Shown here piece by piece: positions 1-10,571 of a stretch of 64,000 nucleotides of DNA; position 1 is the stretch's first letter; each line of letters opens with the position of its first letter. Source of the DNA: Hyalella azteca (Eukaryota; Arthropoda; Malacostraca; Amphipoda; Hyalellidae); NCBI RefSeq assembly GCF_000764305.2, contig NW_025937899.1, positions 248,001 through 312,000 on the forward strand, written 5' to 3'. The notes under the pieces were generated by a model that worked only from the letters and a program-made list of their open reading frames with translations, had not been told where the DNA came from and searched no databases. The position numbers and the translations under genes were made by a program.

Positions 1-587
1 AGATTTGATATAGATTAGAATATTTGCGAGATTTAATATACAATAGAATATTTATGATATTTAACTGTAAATATTCGTGTACGCGAGCACACGTTTATAA
101 GTAGCTATGCACTATTATTAGTAGTTTATTAGTGGCTGTTAATTAATTATAAGATCTAACTCGATTTCTCATACTTTATAATTAAATTACAGTACACTTT
201 ATTGAAACAAACTGCAATGAGTATTATTCTAGTATCTATTGAAGCAACGAAAATAGTTACGGATAAAGCGCAATAATGCAAAGATAAGACAATTGAATAG
301 TTTAAGATAATTATATGTAAATTGACCAAGTTGAATATGTTCTTCAAAGGTTGATGACTATGATGATCATGTGGCCGAGTAATAAATCTTGATGAATTAA
401 AGCCGTCAAGTCACATTATAGATAACTGCTTTTAAGCCATCAAGCCATCTAAGTCTAAATTGAAAATAGAAGCATCCAAAATAGGTATGTAACTGTATTA
501 ACATTTATACATTCATCAATGAAATAGAATGTGCAAGCCACTAGCTATGAAGCTTCAATTTATGACGTATATTCAATTCAATATGAG
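1..587. other. AT-rich spacer, no gene seen
   Basis: AT-rich sequence with frequent stops in all frames. I see no exon-like patch, RNA gene or repeat in it. Confidence 0.5.
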
Positions 588-930
588 TACTTTCTTTGCA
601 TGTACACAATGAGTATTTAAGATGAGTATTGAAACTAAGTAGTTCTAATGCGAGCGTTCAGAACTGCTGAGATTACTTTCTTACCATGTACACAATGAGT
701 ATTTAAGATGAGTATTGAAACTAAGTAGTTCTAATGCGAGCGTTCAGAACTGCTGAGATTACTGTCTTACCATGTACACAATGAGTATTTAAGATGAGTA
801 TTGAAACTAAGTAGTTCTAATGCGAGCGTTCAGAACTGCTGAGATTACTGTCTTACCATGTACACAATGAGTATTTAAGATGAGTATTGAAACTAAGTAG
901 TTCTAATGCAAGCGTTCAGAACTGCTGAGG
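588..930 (+). repeat. 86-bp tandem repeat, 4 copies
   Basis: The marker CATGTACACAATGAG recurs at 599, 685, 771 and 857, exactly 86 bp apart. The units are nearly identical: the first has TTTGC where the others have TTACC, and the last has GCAAG for GCGAG. Such high identity points to recent expansion or homogenisation. No coding potential. Confidence 0.95.
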
Positions 931-1004
931 CGGTCTGCGCCGGTCTAACTCGATCTCAAGACCCTACAGGATCTCTCACCCCTGAGTGATCCAATCTACT
1001 TGCA

Positions 1005-1316
1005 AGGGGGATCTTCTTATGGGGGTCTGAGGGGGGACATTATAGTGGGGGTGTTCTAATGGGGGATATTCGTAGGGGGTGTTATTATGGGGGATCTTCT
1101 AATGGAGGGATCTGATGGGGACATTATAGTGGGGGTGTTATTATGGGGGATATTCGTAGGGGGTGTTATTATGGGGGATCTTCTAATGGAGGGATCTGAT
1201 GGGGACATTATAGTGGGGGTGTTATTATGGGGGATATTCGTAGGGGGTGTTATTATGAGGGATATTCTGAAGGGGTGTTATTCTGGGGGATATTCCTAAG
1301 GGGTGCAATTATGTGG
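1005..1316 (+). repeat. G-rich tandem array, core unit 84 bp
   Basis: Runs of four to six G are spaced by about 8-20 bases of AT-rich sequence. Two nearly perfect 84-bp units lie at 1087-1254 with more degenerate units on both sides. Because 84 is a multiple of three, a 70-codon open frame appears across the array; I regard it as an artefact. The plus strand has many G4-like runs, though the loops are longer than in typical stable quadruplexes. Confidence 0.9.
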
Positions 1317-1619
1317 GATATTCAAATGAAGGATTTTCTTATAGGGCTATGTGGACAATGGGGGATTGGGAGGATCGTTTGATTGATAATCATTATCTGA
1401 TATTTGCTCATTTTATATCGTGTTCAATGAACGATTATAATTATGATATTTATATTTCGGTTCGCCAAAATCTATTTATTGTCGAGTTTCTGCATTAATT
1501 GAAAATGAAAAATGTTCTGTAAAAGTGTAGGTAAAAAGAACGCGAACTCATGAAAGTTTTTTTCATCAATTCTATTCATTCACAATTTAAAAATGTCTGA
1601 ATTTATAATACAAATGATA
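1317..1619. other. AT-rich spacer
   Basis: No gene or repeat seen beyond decayed edges of the G-rich array. Confidence 0.4.
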
Positions 1620-1880
1620 GAAGGGAAGAATGAGTGTGAGGGTGATGGAAACAGAGTGATACAAGGATCGGTATAGGAACCGAGGGAAGCGAGGGTAAGA
1701 GGGAAGTAAGGGAGCAGAGCGTCTCCCCTCGGCCGTCTAACAAGGAGCTGGGGCGACGCGTGCAGAAGACGCCTGAGGAAGTGACTAACAGAGCCTCCCC
1801 CTTCCCCCTTCAGGAGGAGGGAAGGGAGAGGGAGGCTGCTGAAGAAGGGGGCTGTAGGGTGAACGATGGCAGGACTTAGT
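1620..1880 (+). other. Purine-rich low-complexity tract with hairpin
   Basis: GAGGGAAG-like words recur on the plus strand. A pyrimidine block at 1794-1808 is followed within a few bases by a largely complementary purine block ending near 1835, giving an imperfect hairpin. Similar purine-rich patches occur near 3400-3480 and 15850-16080, and the pyrimidine version at 44985-45200. No gene is apparent. Confidence 0.6.
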
Positions 1881-2763
1881 GAAAGGCTGCAGCTGTGGCA
1901 ATAATAACTTAGTTGTGATGGTGCTGAATGTGTACGAAATTATGGTGAAGGTTAAAACATCCTATTGTGACTTGTGTTTGTTATGCCAGATCGTATTCAT
2001 TAAACAAAGTTTAATGCAGTGTTAAATTTCGTTCATTACAGCGATTACTGTTATAGTGATGAGAGGTTTAAAGATGTTCGGCAATGATTATGAATGTAGT
2101 TCCATGATATCTCATTGTAGTTTCATGATTATTTTTCATGATTTTTAATAAAAATTAATCATTACGAATGATTAAAATTTTGTGAAAAATTAAATAAATT
2201 CAACCATGTAGTCCTCGCCACATGAACATCTACGTTGAGTCATGTCTCTAATTAAACATCGCTGTATTTGAACATCACTGAAAATAAACATCCACGTCTG
2301 CAATGTCCTGCTATCCAGGCGTTTAAATAAAAAATCATAAACTAAATCTGATCACAATCTAATCTAATGATCACATGTATTTTACAACGATCATTATACG
2401 GGCTTTGTACTATCTAGCGCACTTTGAAGATACATTAAAATTATTACTTTGAAGATACATTATTTGTCATGTCAACGGAAGCGATAGCTTCTCTTCAATA
2501 ATATACTTGATTTATATCATATGAATATATTGCTTCATATAAATGCTGCTTATTTTATAGAGTCCCTTCATTGGTACGGAATTCGATTGCGTGCATGAAA
2601 GTGATTTGGTTGGAATAAATTTGTTTGCCTTGATTTCAATCGCTTCGTTTCTTGGTAAAATACAATTGTTACCATTTATATATATTCGCTGAGGGAATAG
2701 TTGAAGTTTCAATCTGTCTATATTATAAGAATTGAAGACCTTATTAAGCAATGATTATATGAT
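1881..2763. other. AT-rich spacer
   Basis: Nothing convincing. A 17-bp doublet (ACTTTGAAGATACATTA) occurs at 2421 and 2446. Confidence 0.4.
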
Positions 2764-2855
2764 TATAAGTCACAAAATATACAAAAATATTTTATAAGTG
2801 TCACAAAAATAAATAAATATTTTATAAGTGTCACAAAATATATAAGTGTCACAAA
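2764..2855 (+). repeat. Short interspersed-tandem motif TATAAGTGTCACAAAA
   Basis: The 16-base motif is perfect at 2793, 2823 and 2840, with a shorter version at 2764. The spacing is irregular (30 and 17 bp), so this is a decayed minisatellite. Confidence 0.8.
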
Positions 2856-3423
2856 AACAACACGCATTCCTGTTGTGCAGTGTCGAATTCCGGGTCTTCA
2901 ACTGCATGAGTATTCACATTAGATTTTTAACATCAACTGGTTAATTTTACTCAATTAGTTCTTTACCTATAAGTTTTCTGATATAAAATTATTAACTCAA
3001 TTTAAATAAAAAGGATTTGCTTTAACTCGTCACAAAATCATTCCATGATTTTGAATTGAAAGCCTTTGAAAAATTTAATTTTTTGGTAAAGATGATTTCT
3101 TGACTTTGAAATCTCATTTAATTGGTAACTATTATTACTGTTTTCAAAATTCGTCCTAATTAACCCAAAATTTACTTCTCATCCAAAATCTCAAGTATAT
3201 TGAATTTGGAAAGTGAAACTTGAAGTCCCACGCTCTAAAGACGAAAAATAAAATGGCGATGCGTATCGCTGGTGCAGCATTGAATTAACTTTCATTTTTA
3301 CATGGATCATCAGAAGACGGGATAGCAAAGAAGCCTTTGATATCGTGCTTAGCAATAATCATGTGAACGTGCCATGTGAAGGGGAGACATGCAACAGACG
3401 CTCAGCAGAAAGAGGGATAGTGA
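2856..3423. other. AT-rich spacer
   Basis: No gene-like signal is visible until the GC-richer patch that follows. Confidence 0.4.
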
Positions 3424-3606
3424 AAGGATGGACTTAAGCACATAGAAAGGATCGATAAGAAGAGGGAAGCAAGTAAAAATCTTGATGAAATGGCCGGTGC
3501 GAGTGCGACCCCTTGGGATGAGGCAAAGGGTTCCTATGAATGGCAGACGCCCTCAGCTGCTCTCAAGATTGCCTTGCTGGCTGCTGCCTCAACAAGACTT
3601 GTTTGA
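3424..3606 (+). CDS. Short open frame in a GC-richer patch, unassigned
   Basis: The frame is open from 3424 to a TGA at 3604-3606 (60 codons). An internal ATG at 3490 has a good context (G at -3, G at +4) and starts 38 codons beginning MAGASATPWDEAKGSYEWQ. This part is alanine-rich, of mixed composition and unlike the AT-rich surroundings. The upstream half (KDGLKHIERIDKKREASKN) comes from purine-rich sequence. I recognise no family. It could be a small peptide gene, part of an exon, a fragment of a repeat, or chance in a GC-rich island. No splice site or promoter decides between these. Confidence 0.18.
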   Translation, partial: KDGLKHIERIDKKREASKNLDEMAGASATPWDEAKGSYEWQTPSAALKIALLAAASTRLV

Positions 3607-4183
3607 ACATTTGGCTCAGGCAGTAATCTGCAAACGATGTGATATATGATTAAATTTAAATACTTTTCACCAAGAATACAGTTGAAAAATATTTAATGCA
3701 TTGAATGCATCGCAAAATTAATCTTTCTAATATCAATCAAGGCAAAGCACACGTTAAAAAGTCAAGTTACATTAGATAGATTTTCAAATACAAATGCTAC
3801 TAGACCAAATTAGGATGAGGTTCATTCAACTGCATTAATAGTAAGTACTGCAATTTTAGCTCTGAGAAGACCACTAAGCAGTAAGTGCAAGTCGCCTTAT
3901 AAAATTTTACATTTTTCTCCACCACTTTAAAAATTTAACAATGCTTACCACTGGATTTAAGCATTTTAACTTAAACTTTACTTCAAAATCCAAATTATGA
4001 AAGTTGAATTAAGAAAAATTTTACTTTACTATAACTAGTACTCATTGTTTTTTTTTCACAAATGAATAATTAAAAAAAAAAACTTTCTATTTGAATACAA
4101 AATTTCTCGTACTTAACCATGCTTAACATGTTAAAAATTATGATATGCTACAATATTGATTTAACCCTCCCTCGCCTTCACAG
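3607..4183. other. AT-rich spacer, could be intron
   Basis: AT-rich with poly-T and poly-A runs near 4045-4082. It ends in a good acceptor-like pyrimidine tract at 4160-4183. Confidence 0.4.
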
Positions 4184-4305
4184 ACATGGTCATGGCTCCC
4201 AGAAAATCCCTTCTCTTGGAAGGCGGAAAAATCGAAATCTGCGCGAACCAATCCGCGTCGTCGCTGCAGACGCCACAATAATTATACGGCCATGCCACGA
4301 ATAAA
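4184..4305 (+). other. Candidate terminal exon
   Basis: A pyrimidine-rich tract (CCCTCCCTCGCCTTCACAG) ends at 4183, an excellent 3' splice site. The ~100 bases after it are far richer in G and C than the surroundings. One frame reads from ATG 4186 to TAA 4279-4281 (31 codons, starting MVMAPRKSLLLEGGKIEIC). The other two frames are also open for a while, so the frame is not secure. AATAAA at 4300-4305 could serve as a polyadenylation signal. No protein family is recognised. A real last exon would need an upstream donor I cannot identify. Confidence 0.22.
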
Positions 4306-4507
4306 CGAAAATGCCTCAACAAATTTATTCCAAGCGCCGATAAATATACATTTTATGTCGGCGTTTTGTTATATGTGTAGTTATTACTTTTAATAATATT
4401 CCTTAATAATTAGGCTATATATGATAAATGTGAGTGTTGAATGTGGGAAAAGAACATGGACTCCTGGTCGGTGGAAAGAGAAGGGAAGGCAGCGAGGGTT
4501 GGATCAT

Positions 4508-4592
4508 GTAGGGTTGTACACAATGCATGTGGGGTGCACAATACGTGTAGGGTGCACACAATACGTACGTGAGGTTTCATGCACAATGTGCG
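4508..4592 (+). repeat. Degenerate GTAGGGTGCACAATACGT repeat
   Basis: About four diverged copies of an approximately 20-bp unit. Open frames on both strands here follow from the simple composition. Confidence 0.6.
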
Positions 4593-5984
4593 TCTCGTGG
4601 AAAAACCTAAAGTGGAAAGAAGAAGTAGTGATGAAAACACATAGTAATGTGGCTGCCATCTTGGATCGCCTCTGACGATCTCAAGAAACATTGCTAGGAA
4701 CGTTCGTAAACTTTATTAATTTGTAAAACTTTATCTTAAAAATGTTCCTCTGCATTGTATATTCAACGGTGACATTAAAATCGGAATAATTTCATGTTGT
4801 CGACCGCTTTTCATAGGAAAATTAAAGAAAAAACTGCCAAAAGGAATTGAGGCGCAAAATTCTTTTCATATTACACATATACGGTCACCATTTTCTTTGA
4901 TTATTTTTTGATAATTTTGCACTTATTTACTTGATTCTGCAGAGTTTAATCTCACATTCTTCTCCCCCAAGTTCATAATAATTCATTTTTCTATTCATAG
5001 ACATTCCTTCTCTAAGAACTTTAGCATTTTTCTCTCAAATATATCCAGGTATTTTTTTAATTTTAGTTATTTGAATGAAAATGATGGATTCGGACGCGTG
5101 AGGCCGGAGCGTAACTCGCAACTCTTAAATTGTTAACAATATATTCGTATTTGCAATGGGTTGAAAAAATGCGTCCAATAAAGTCATTCAAAAGTAAGTC
5201 CTTTGCCACTACATCAGGCCTCTTTTTCCCCTTATGAGTGTCATTTTTGCCTATAATTTAAATTTATGGAAAAGTTTATCAAAAGCATTATAAACTGTAC
5301 ATCATGATAGATGAAGGTTCTTGCCCTCTATATCAGTTCATCAAGAATAATATATCATAATATTTTCCCATCTCTTTTCTTTATTCAGTCAGGAACCGAA
5401 CCACAAAGAAATAATATAAATATTATGTTTAGTTGTTAGTGATTGCCTAGCAAAGGTTCGCTAGAATAATCATCTAAAGCATGACGAACTAGTGCTAGTA
5501 AACAGTAGAAACAGCTTCTAAATATTACAAAAACACAAGCTTTTTCCCTTATCCACGCTGACGACAGCAGTCATCTCTTACCTCTTCTCATAGAAATCCA
5601 AGAAATTATAATTAACTTCTAATAATCCTCAAAGTCTATTTTTAAATCGCCAATTAACGAATCTATAATAACATAAATTGACTAAAAAATTCAGAGTACT
5701 AAATTCGTTAAAAAAATACAGCATATTAGCCAGGAATTTTCTTTGACTTATTGTATTAAATATTTTAAATTATACTTTCTAATTTAATTGTCATAATTTT
5801 TATTGTGGCTTTGGTTTCCATAGCACAATTTTACCAGATAATTAACATCAAAGTAATTTACGATTTATAAATTTTAAGTTAGCTGACCCCTCATTTCAGT
5901 TATCTATAGTAAACTGCGTATGAATTTATCTTTCTTTTCGTTCGGTATGTTCCTAATTTATTTTCATATTTTTATTTTTCATTC
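4593..5984. other. AT-rich spacer
   Basis: No gene, exon-like patch or repeat that I can support. Confidence 0.4.
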
Positions 5985-6085
5985 ATATTTTCATATTTTT
6001 TATATTCATATCATATAATATATGATATATATCATATATTATAAGATATATTCATATCATATAATATTCATATTCGATTCATATT
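5985..6085. repeat. AT-rich palindromic block
   Basis: TATCATATAATATATGATA (6009-6027) and TATCATATATTATAAGATA (6030-6048) are inverted complements at 18 of 19 positions with a 2-bp spacer, so a cruciform is possible. The flanks are TTCATAT simple sequence. Confidence 0.75.
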
Positions 6086-6194
6086 TTTATTTTTCTTTCT
6101 TAATTTTAACGATTTTATGTTGATTATTTTCATTTCATTTGCATTTAATTTCAGTTAGCCGCTGCGAGGCACCGACAGCAGAAGTCGAGTCTCC

Positions 6195-6535
6195 ACCCAG
6201 GCGACGTCTCAAGAATGTCCAGCTGACAACTTGACAGCTGACACTGCATCTACCTCCTGCTTGCTGACAACTCCAGTGCCTCGCTGACAAGCTCACTGCG
6301 GGATGACAAGACCGCGGCATAGCTGGGAAGTTCACGGAACCACTGCTGAGCTGACAAGCACTCTGGCGTAGGGCTGTCAAGACTGCTGCTGAGCTGACAA
6401 GCCTTCTAACGTAGGGCTGGCAAGACTCTTACTGAGCTAACAAGACTACAACGTAGGGCTGGCAAGACTCTTACTGAGCTGACAAGCCTACAACACAGGC
6501 CTGTCAAGGCTACAACGCAGGGCTGTAAAGCCTAT
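6195..6535 (+). repeat. Degenerate ~45-50 bp array around GCTGACAAG
   Basis: GAGCTGACAAG and GGGCTG(G/T)CAAG alternate about eight times with ACAACGTAG-type linkers. Identity between units is moderate, so the array is old. The open frames across it are not convincing as genes. Confidence 0.8.
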
Positions 6536-6619
6536 TTCCTATTGTTTCCTGACAAGACCAGGTGTTAAAATTTACAAATAAATCGGTCGATGTAGCAAAG
6601 TTCTGAACATATATGTTGA

Positions 6620-6800
6620 TTAAACAGCCCTCTTGATGGGTAAACAACCATGCTGTACGCTGGAACAGCCCTCTGGGTGACGAAACAGTCCTATACTGGA
6701 TAATGAAACAGCAGCCCTCGAAATTAGGAAGCTGCGTAATTGGCAATGAAATAGCCTTTCGTTCTCTCGATAACGAAACAGCCCTGTGTAAGATGGAGCA
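6620..6800 (+). repeat. Degenerate GAAACAGCCCT repeat
   Basis: GAAACAGCCCT or variants recur roughly every 25-50 bases. A long minus-strand open frame (6510-6989) spans this and the neighbouring array, and I attribute it to the repeats. Confidence 0.6.
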
Positions 6801-7439
6801 GCACTCTGAACTAGCCACGTAGACTGACGTTACCCCGGCCTGATAGTTCCTGCAATTTAGAATCTTAAGAATAAAAAGTATTATTCTAATTAAATAAAGA
6901 CCCTTTATAACCACATTGATCATTGGAGATAGGACTCCCTTTTTACTCAGATATAAAAATATTTCAATAAACAATTTATCGTGTTCCAAATTGAAGTTAT
7001 ATTATTACTCGCCAATTATAAAATTAATTTTCAATTTTTCACCCTGATCCTTCCCTCACTTTTCTCCAATCATTTCCTGCAATGGTTAAGTACTATATAT
7101 ATAGTCGTTCTGTCTAAATGATGAAATTTTTACACCTTTTGTGGTTAAGCCTTTATTGTTATTTTAATTGTCATCACTCGTCCATACCTAGCAAAATTTC
7201 CTGCGCTATAAAAATAGTATAACAATATTTACAAATAATTTCATTGTGAACTCTGACGTGCTCCGATTCTCAAATTAGAGAAACTGAAATTTCACAATAA
7301 TCATTCAAATTAAATCCAAAATAGTTACTTTCCATCTTATCACAATAAAACATGTTGCAATTCTATTACGCATAATGTAAATGAATAACCAAAATAATTA
7401 TGTTTATATCCGGGTCGATTTAAAGTGAATATTAGTTCA
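6801..7439. other. AT-rich spacer
   Basis: No supported feature. Confidence 0.4.
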
Positions 7440-7620
7440 TGTTCCCTTCTTTACCTTTTCAAACTCCCCACAAAGTGTATTCAAACCCCCACTTCACCCC
7501 CTTGTAATTCTGACTTCCCCCCTTTACTTTAGCCCTCCAATTCATCACACATCTTCCCCTACACTATTCCCCTCTCTAAGCCCACCCCATCCCCTCCCCC
7601 TCTCTCTATCTCTGTCCAAT
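7440..7620 (+). other. C-rich pyrimidine tract
   Basis: C-runs of three to six recur (CCCCACAAAG, CCCCCACTT, CCCCCCTTT, CCCCTCCCCCTC). The minus strand is therefore G-rich with possible quadruplexes. Low complexity, no gene. Confidence 0.65.
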
Positions 7621-7756
7621 TCCCAGGCGCCGACATTCTTAGAAGATTCCTGCTGAGATTCCCGATGCAATTCCCGACGTTGCGATTCCCGGCAGGCGAG
7701 ACGGCTGGTGTCAGGTGACTGGGTGCGATCCTAGGTAGCTGCTTCATTAGGACTCA
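7621..7756 (-). other. Short GATTCCCG repeat with a donor-like site on the minus strand
   Basis: ATTCCCG(A/G) recurs four times at 7655-7695. On the minus strand a donor-like GAG|GTGAGTCC lies at about 7757-7749. An open frame of 62 codons (7747-7559) starts at an ATG inside that putative intron, so the two signals do not support each other. I do not call a gene. Confidence 0.2.
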
Positions 7757-7834
7757 CCTCGACTGCATTGCAAATTGTAATGAATTGTAGTGTATTGAAT
7801 CGATTGTATTGCATATTTACTGATTTTAACTTAA

Positions 7835-7945
7835 TTTATTCCTTTACTTTATTCCTTCACCTTATTCCTTTACTTTATTCCTTGCTTTACTTCCTTTATT
7901 ACCTTACTTTACTTGCTCTATTCCTTACTTTATTACTAATCACTT
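7835..7945 (+). repeat. TTTACTTTATTCC low-complexity repeat
   Basis: An irregular repeat of CTTTATTCCTTTA-like words, seven or more copies, decayed. Confidence 0.75.
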
Positions 7946-8167
7946 TTAATTAAGCTACAGTAAATCGTAGAGTTCATTTGCAAATAATGAGACGCTCTGC
8001 AGCACTGCTTGCTGAGTTATTGAGTAAGCAAACTAGAGTAATGTTCCGAATTAGTATTGTACTTGACTCGTTCGTATCTTTTATGTCCTTCGAGGGTTGA
8101 AATTTATTTGGTGGAATGTAGATGGTTGATTAAATTAGCACTCAGCATTAGTAGCATTGTTAGGGAG

Positions 8168-8416
8168 TCGATGCTGCAGCAGCAGCAGCAATAGGCAGCG
8201 CAGCAGCAGCAACGCCAGCAAAAACAGCAGCAGCGCCATCCACAGCAGCAGCCACAGCATCAGCAGCGGCAGCTACCGCAGCAGCGACAGCATCAGCAGC
8301 CACAGCATCAGCAGCCACAGCATCAGCAGCCACAGCATCAGCCGCGGTAGCTACCACAACAGCCGCAGCAGCAGCCACAGCAGCAGGAGCAGCAGCAGCA
8401 GCAGCAGCAGCAGTTG
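8168..8416 (+). repeat. Imperfect CAG/CAGCAC trinucleotide array
   Basis: CAG triplets are interrupted by CAC, CAT and GCA. A subunit CAGCATCAGCAGCCA is repeated about four times near 8290-8340. Frames read as poly-Ser on the plus strand and poly-Ala on the minus strand. Neither has flanking exon structure, so I treat it as non-coding simple sequence. Confidence 0.9.
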
Positions 8417-8479
8417 TCCTCAAGGAGCTAGATTAATCTAAGAGCTGGTGAGCGATTGCCTCCCTTCGCTCTACACGAA

Positions 8480-8662
8480 GACTCGGCGGGGGACGGTCAA
8501 AGGTGCCTTGCAGCGGGGGTTGAAGAGGGGTACTTCCTTGGGGGGGGGTGATGCTCCCTTTGGGTCATGGGAGAGGGGTAACTATTTCCTTGGGGAGGGG
8601 AGTGGGAGGAGGTTACTATTTCCGTTGGGAGGGTAATGACAGGAGGTTAGAGAGGGTAACAC
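8480..8662 (+). other. G-rich tract
   Basis: Runs such as GGGGGGGGG (near 8540) and repeated TTGGGGAGGGG or TTGGGAGGG words make this strand guanine-rich. It merges into the following 22-bp array. Confidence 0.65.
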
Positions 8663-8782
8663 TTTCTTACGCTGAGGGGGGCAATTTCTTACGCTGAGGG
8701 GGGCTATTTCTTACACTGAGGGGGGCTATTTCTTACACTGAGGGGGGCTATTTCTCACGCTGAGGAGGGCCATTTCTTACAC
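8663..8782 (+). repeat. 22-bp G-rich tandem array
   Basis: TTTCTTACGCTGAGGGGGGC recurs at 8663, 8685, 8707, 8729 and 8751, exactly 22 bp apart. A sixth unit is cut off after about nine bases by adapter sequence. The array is therefore artificially ended and is probably longer in the genome. Confidence 0.95.
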
Positions 8783-8800
8783 CTGTCTCTTATACACANA
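8783..8800 (+). other. Truncated Tn5 mosaic-end adapter with ambiguous base
   Basis: CTGTCTCTTATACACANA matches the start of the 19-bp Tn5 mosaic end (CTGTCTCTTATACACATCT), with the only N of the window at 8799. This is library adapter at an assembly join or collapsed gap, not genomic sequence. Confidence 0.93.
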
Positions 8801-8822
8801 GCAGACAGACAGACAGACAAAC
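8801..8822 (+). repeat. Short CAGA microsatellite
   Basis: About five CAGA repeats directly after the adapter remnant. Its connection to the sequence on the left is not trustworthy. Confidence 0.85.
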
Positions 8823-9074
8823 AAGAAGTGAAGTTAAAGAGAAGTGTTGTAAAATGCAACAGGAAATGATAAAGATGAAATAACTTCTATAATTTTTTTT
8901 AAGTTGAATACGCATCTGGCATATGGTATTTCCGTCATTTTAAAAGTTTAATGTCAGTGTAAATTATACCGGATTTTAACTTTCCCGGAATTTTAATTTG
9001 AATTCTTCCGTTGCTTTCAAATCCCTCGGCTGGTGCAGATCAAACAAATGAAACTAAATAGTATTTTTATTGTA

Positions 9075-9265
9075 CCTTTGACCTTTGAATGGACAGGTCA
9101 CCGAGCATATCTGACCGTTGACCACGTCCATCTGACCATTGTACATACCCTTCTTACCATTGTATACACATGCCCTTTCGACTTTTGTACATGCCTTTTA
9201 ACCATTATTCATACCCATCTACCCATTGCTCATGCCCATTGACCCTGCCATCAATGACCTGTTCA
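9075..9265 (+). repeat. Degenerate TGACCATTGTACATGCCC array
   Basis: About eight diverged units of roughly 22 bp, variants of (T)GACCATTGTACATACCCATC. The 69-codon open frame across it is repeat-derived. Confidence 0.75.
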
Positions 9266-9536
9266 TTGACCTTTCACTAACTTTTTTTACTTAGGCGTCA
9301 GGCTTCAGTCAACCTAAAATTTCTTTTCCGTGTTGGTATTTCATTCATTCCCGGTATGGAATTCGTATGAAACGAAAGCCATTTCATGCCGTCCATGAAT
9401 ATATTATATATATGCAGGGCATTTTTACTTATATGTGTTATATGTTATATAAGTCAGTCAATAGCCTGACAGGATTGATAACATTACCGGACAAGAGTTA
9501 AAAACCTGGACAAAATCGCGTCCGGTTATATACTTT

Positions 9537-9626
9537 GTAACTAGTTTGTACTAAAACCGAACGCAAAAATAAATAAACTACGTAACTAGTTTGTACTAAA
9601 ACCGGACGCAAAAATAAATAAACTAC
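9537..9626 (+). repeat. 45-bp direct repeat, 2 copies
   Basis: The copies start at 9537 and 9582 (GTAACTAGTTTGTACTAAAA...). They differ at one or two positions, such as CCGAACG versus CCGGACG. Confidence 0.92.
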
Positions 9627-10469
9627 ACTATGGGACATTCTAAAAAACGCCAACCCCGTTATGTTAGAGTTAGAGTTGGGGTTACATGTGTATAAAACAC
9701 CTCTTAACGTTGCTATACACCTTTCTACTGGGTTTGGGCCAGCCAGGTCATGTTTACTTTATCTTTTTTTAGAATTTTGGAAAGGTCATTGGGCAGAAAA
9801 TTATTAAAGTCTGCATAAGTGTAATATATTGCAGCTATTATTAATTTGAAGCCGTAACAAGCGCAACACAACTACGAATGAACCAAATGAAAATTCATCA
9901 ATCTACACAAAATGACTAGTGCGGGGCTGAAAACTTTTTTAACCTTCAATATATACTTTTTACAGGAAAAACATAGTCATGTTTCATTGGCAGTCGACAT
10001 ATTGCAACGATAAAATCATTTTCTAATTCAATATCACTGAGGTACAGTGTGTAGCTTAATGAGTTCTGATTCACGTTAGATTAATAAAAAACTTATTCAC
10101 TTATACTTTATATGTTTTTTACCACCCACTTTAGCGTGTCAAAACTAAATTAACACACGAATTTAAAAAAATTTAAAAATTCTTCTTTCCAAGTGTCTAA
10201 TATAATCACTCATCACCCTATCTACCAAAACACTTCAACTAATTTTTATCTCACTTCAAACAATTCTACTTTGCTTAATCCAGCTCCAATTCTACTTTAT
10301 CAAAATTCTACCTTCTACTTTACACCTTCTACAGCGCCTTCGCCCACCCCTCCCTCACTCTCCCTTTCTAACAACCCCCCCTGGCGCAAGGTATATCGGT
10401 CGTTCATTTCAATAACTGTTCTTGCACGCACGCTAACGAGCACCACAGGGATGCGCCTGCAATAACGTC
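9627..10469. other. AT-rich spacer
   Basis: No gene seen. CAACCCCG near 9650 and GTTGGGGTT near 9675 could pair weakly. 10200-10370 is C/T/A-rich low complexity. Confidence 0.4.
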
Positions 10470-10533
10470 GCTCTGCACTGTCTCTGCACTGTCTCTGCAC
10501 TGTCTCTGCACTGTCTCTGCACTGTCTCTGTAC
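10470..10533 (+). repeat. 11-bp TCTCTGCACTG array
   Basis: About five units of TCTCTGCACTG. The unit contains CTGTCTCT across its junctions, which is also the first eight bases of the Tn5 mosaic end that follows. That microhomology may explain how reads were joined here. Confidence 0.92.
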
Positions 10534-10571
10534 CTGTCTCTTATACACATCTAGATGTGTATAAGAGACAG
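10534..10571. other. Complete mate-pair junction adapter (two inverted Tn5 mosaic ends)
   Basis: A perfect 38-bp palindrome: CTGTCTCTTATACACATCT followed by its exact reverse complement AGATGTGTATAAGAGACAG. These are two 19-bp Tn5 mosaic ends back to back, the known junction adapter of Nextera mate-pair circularisation. It should not exist in the genome. The sequence on its two sides may come from positions kilobases apart. Confidence 0.97.

Noticed and set aside
1087..1299. Glycine/valine-rich 70-codon protein
   Set aside because: It is the 84-bp G-rich array read through; no start or stop context and no flanking exon.
6510..6989. 159-codon minus-strand gene
   Set aside because: Crosses two degenerate repeats and AT-rich sequence; no motif, and repeat-derived words recur in the protein.
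8157..8441. Serine-rich or alanine-rich protein
   Set aside because: Frames follow from the CAG triplet array, with both strands open and no exon borders.
9640..9690. Telomere-like TTAGAGTTAGAG
   Set aside because: Only two irregular copies, not the TTAGG repeat of arthropod telomeres.
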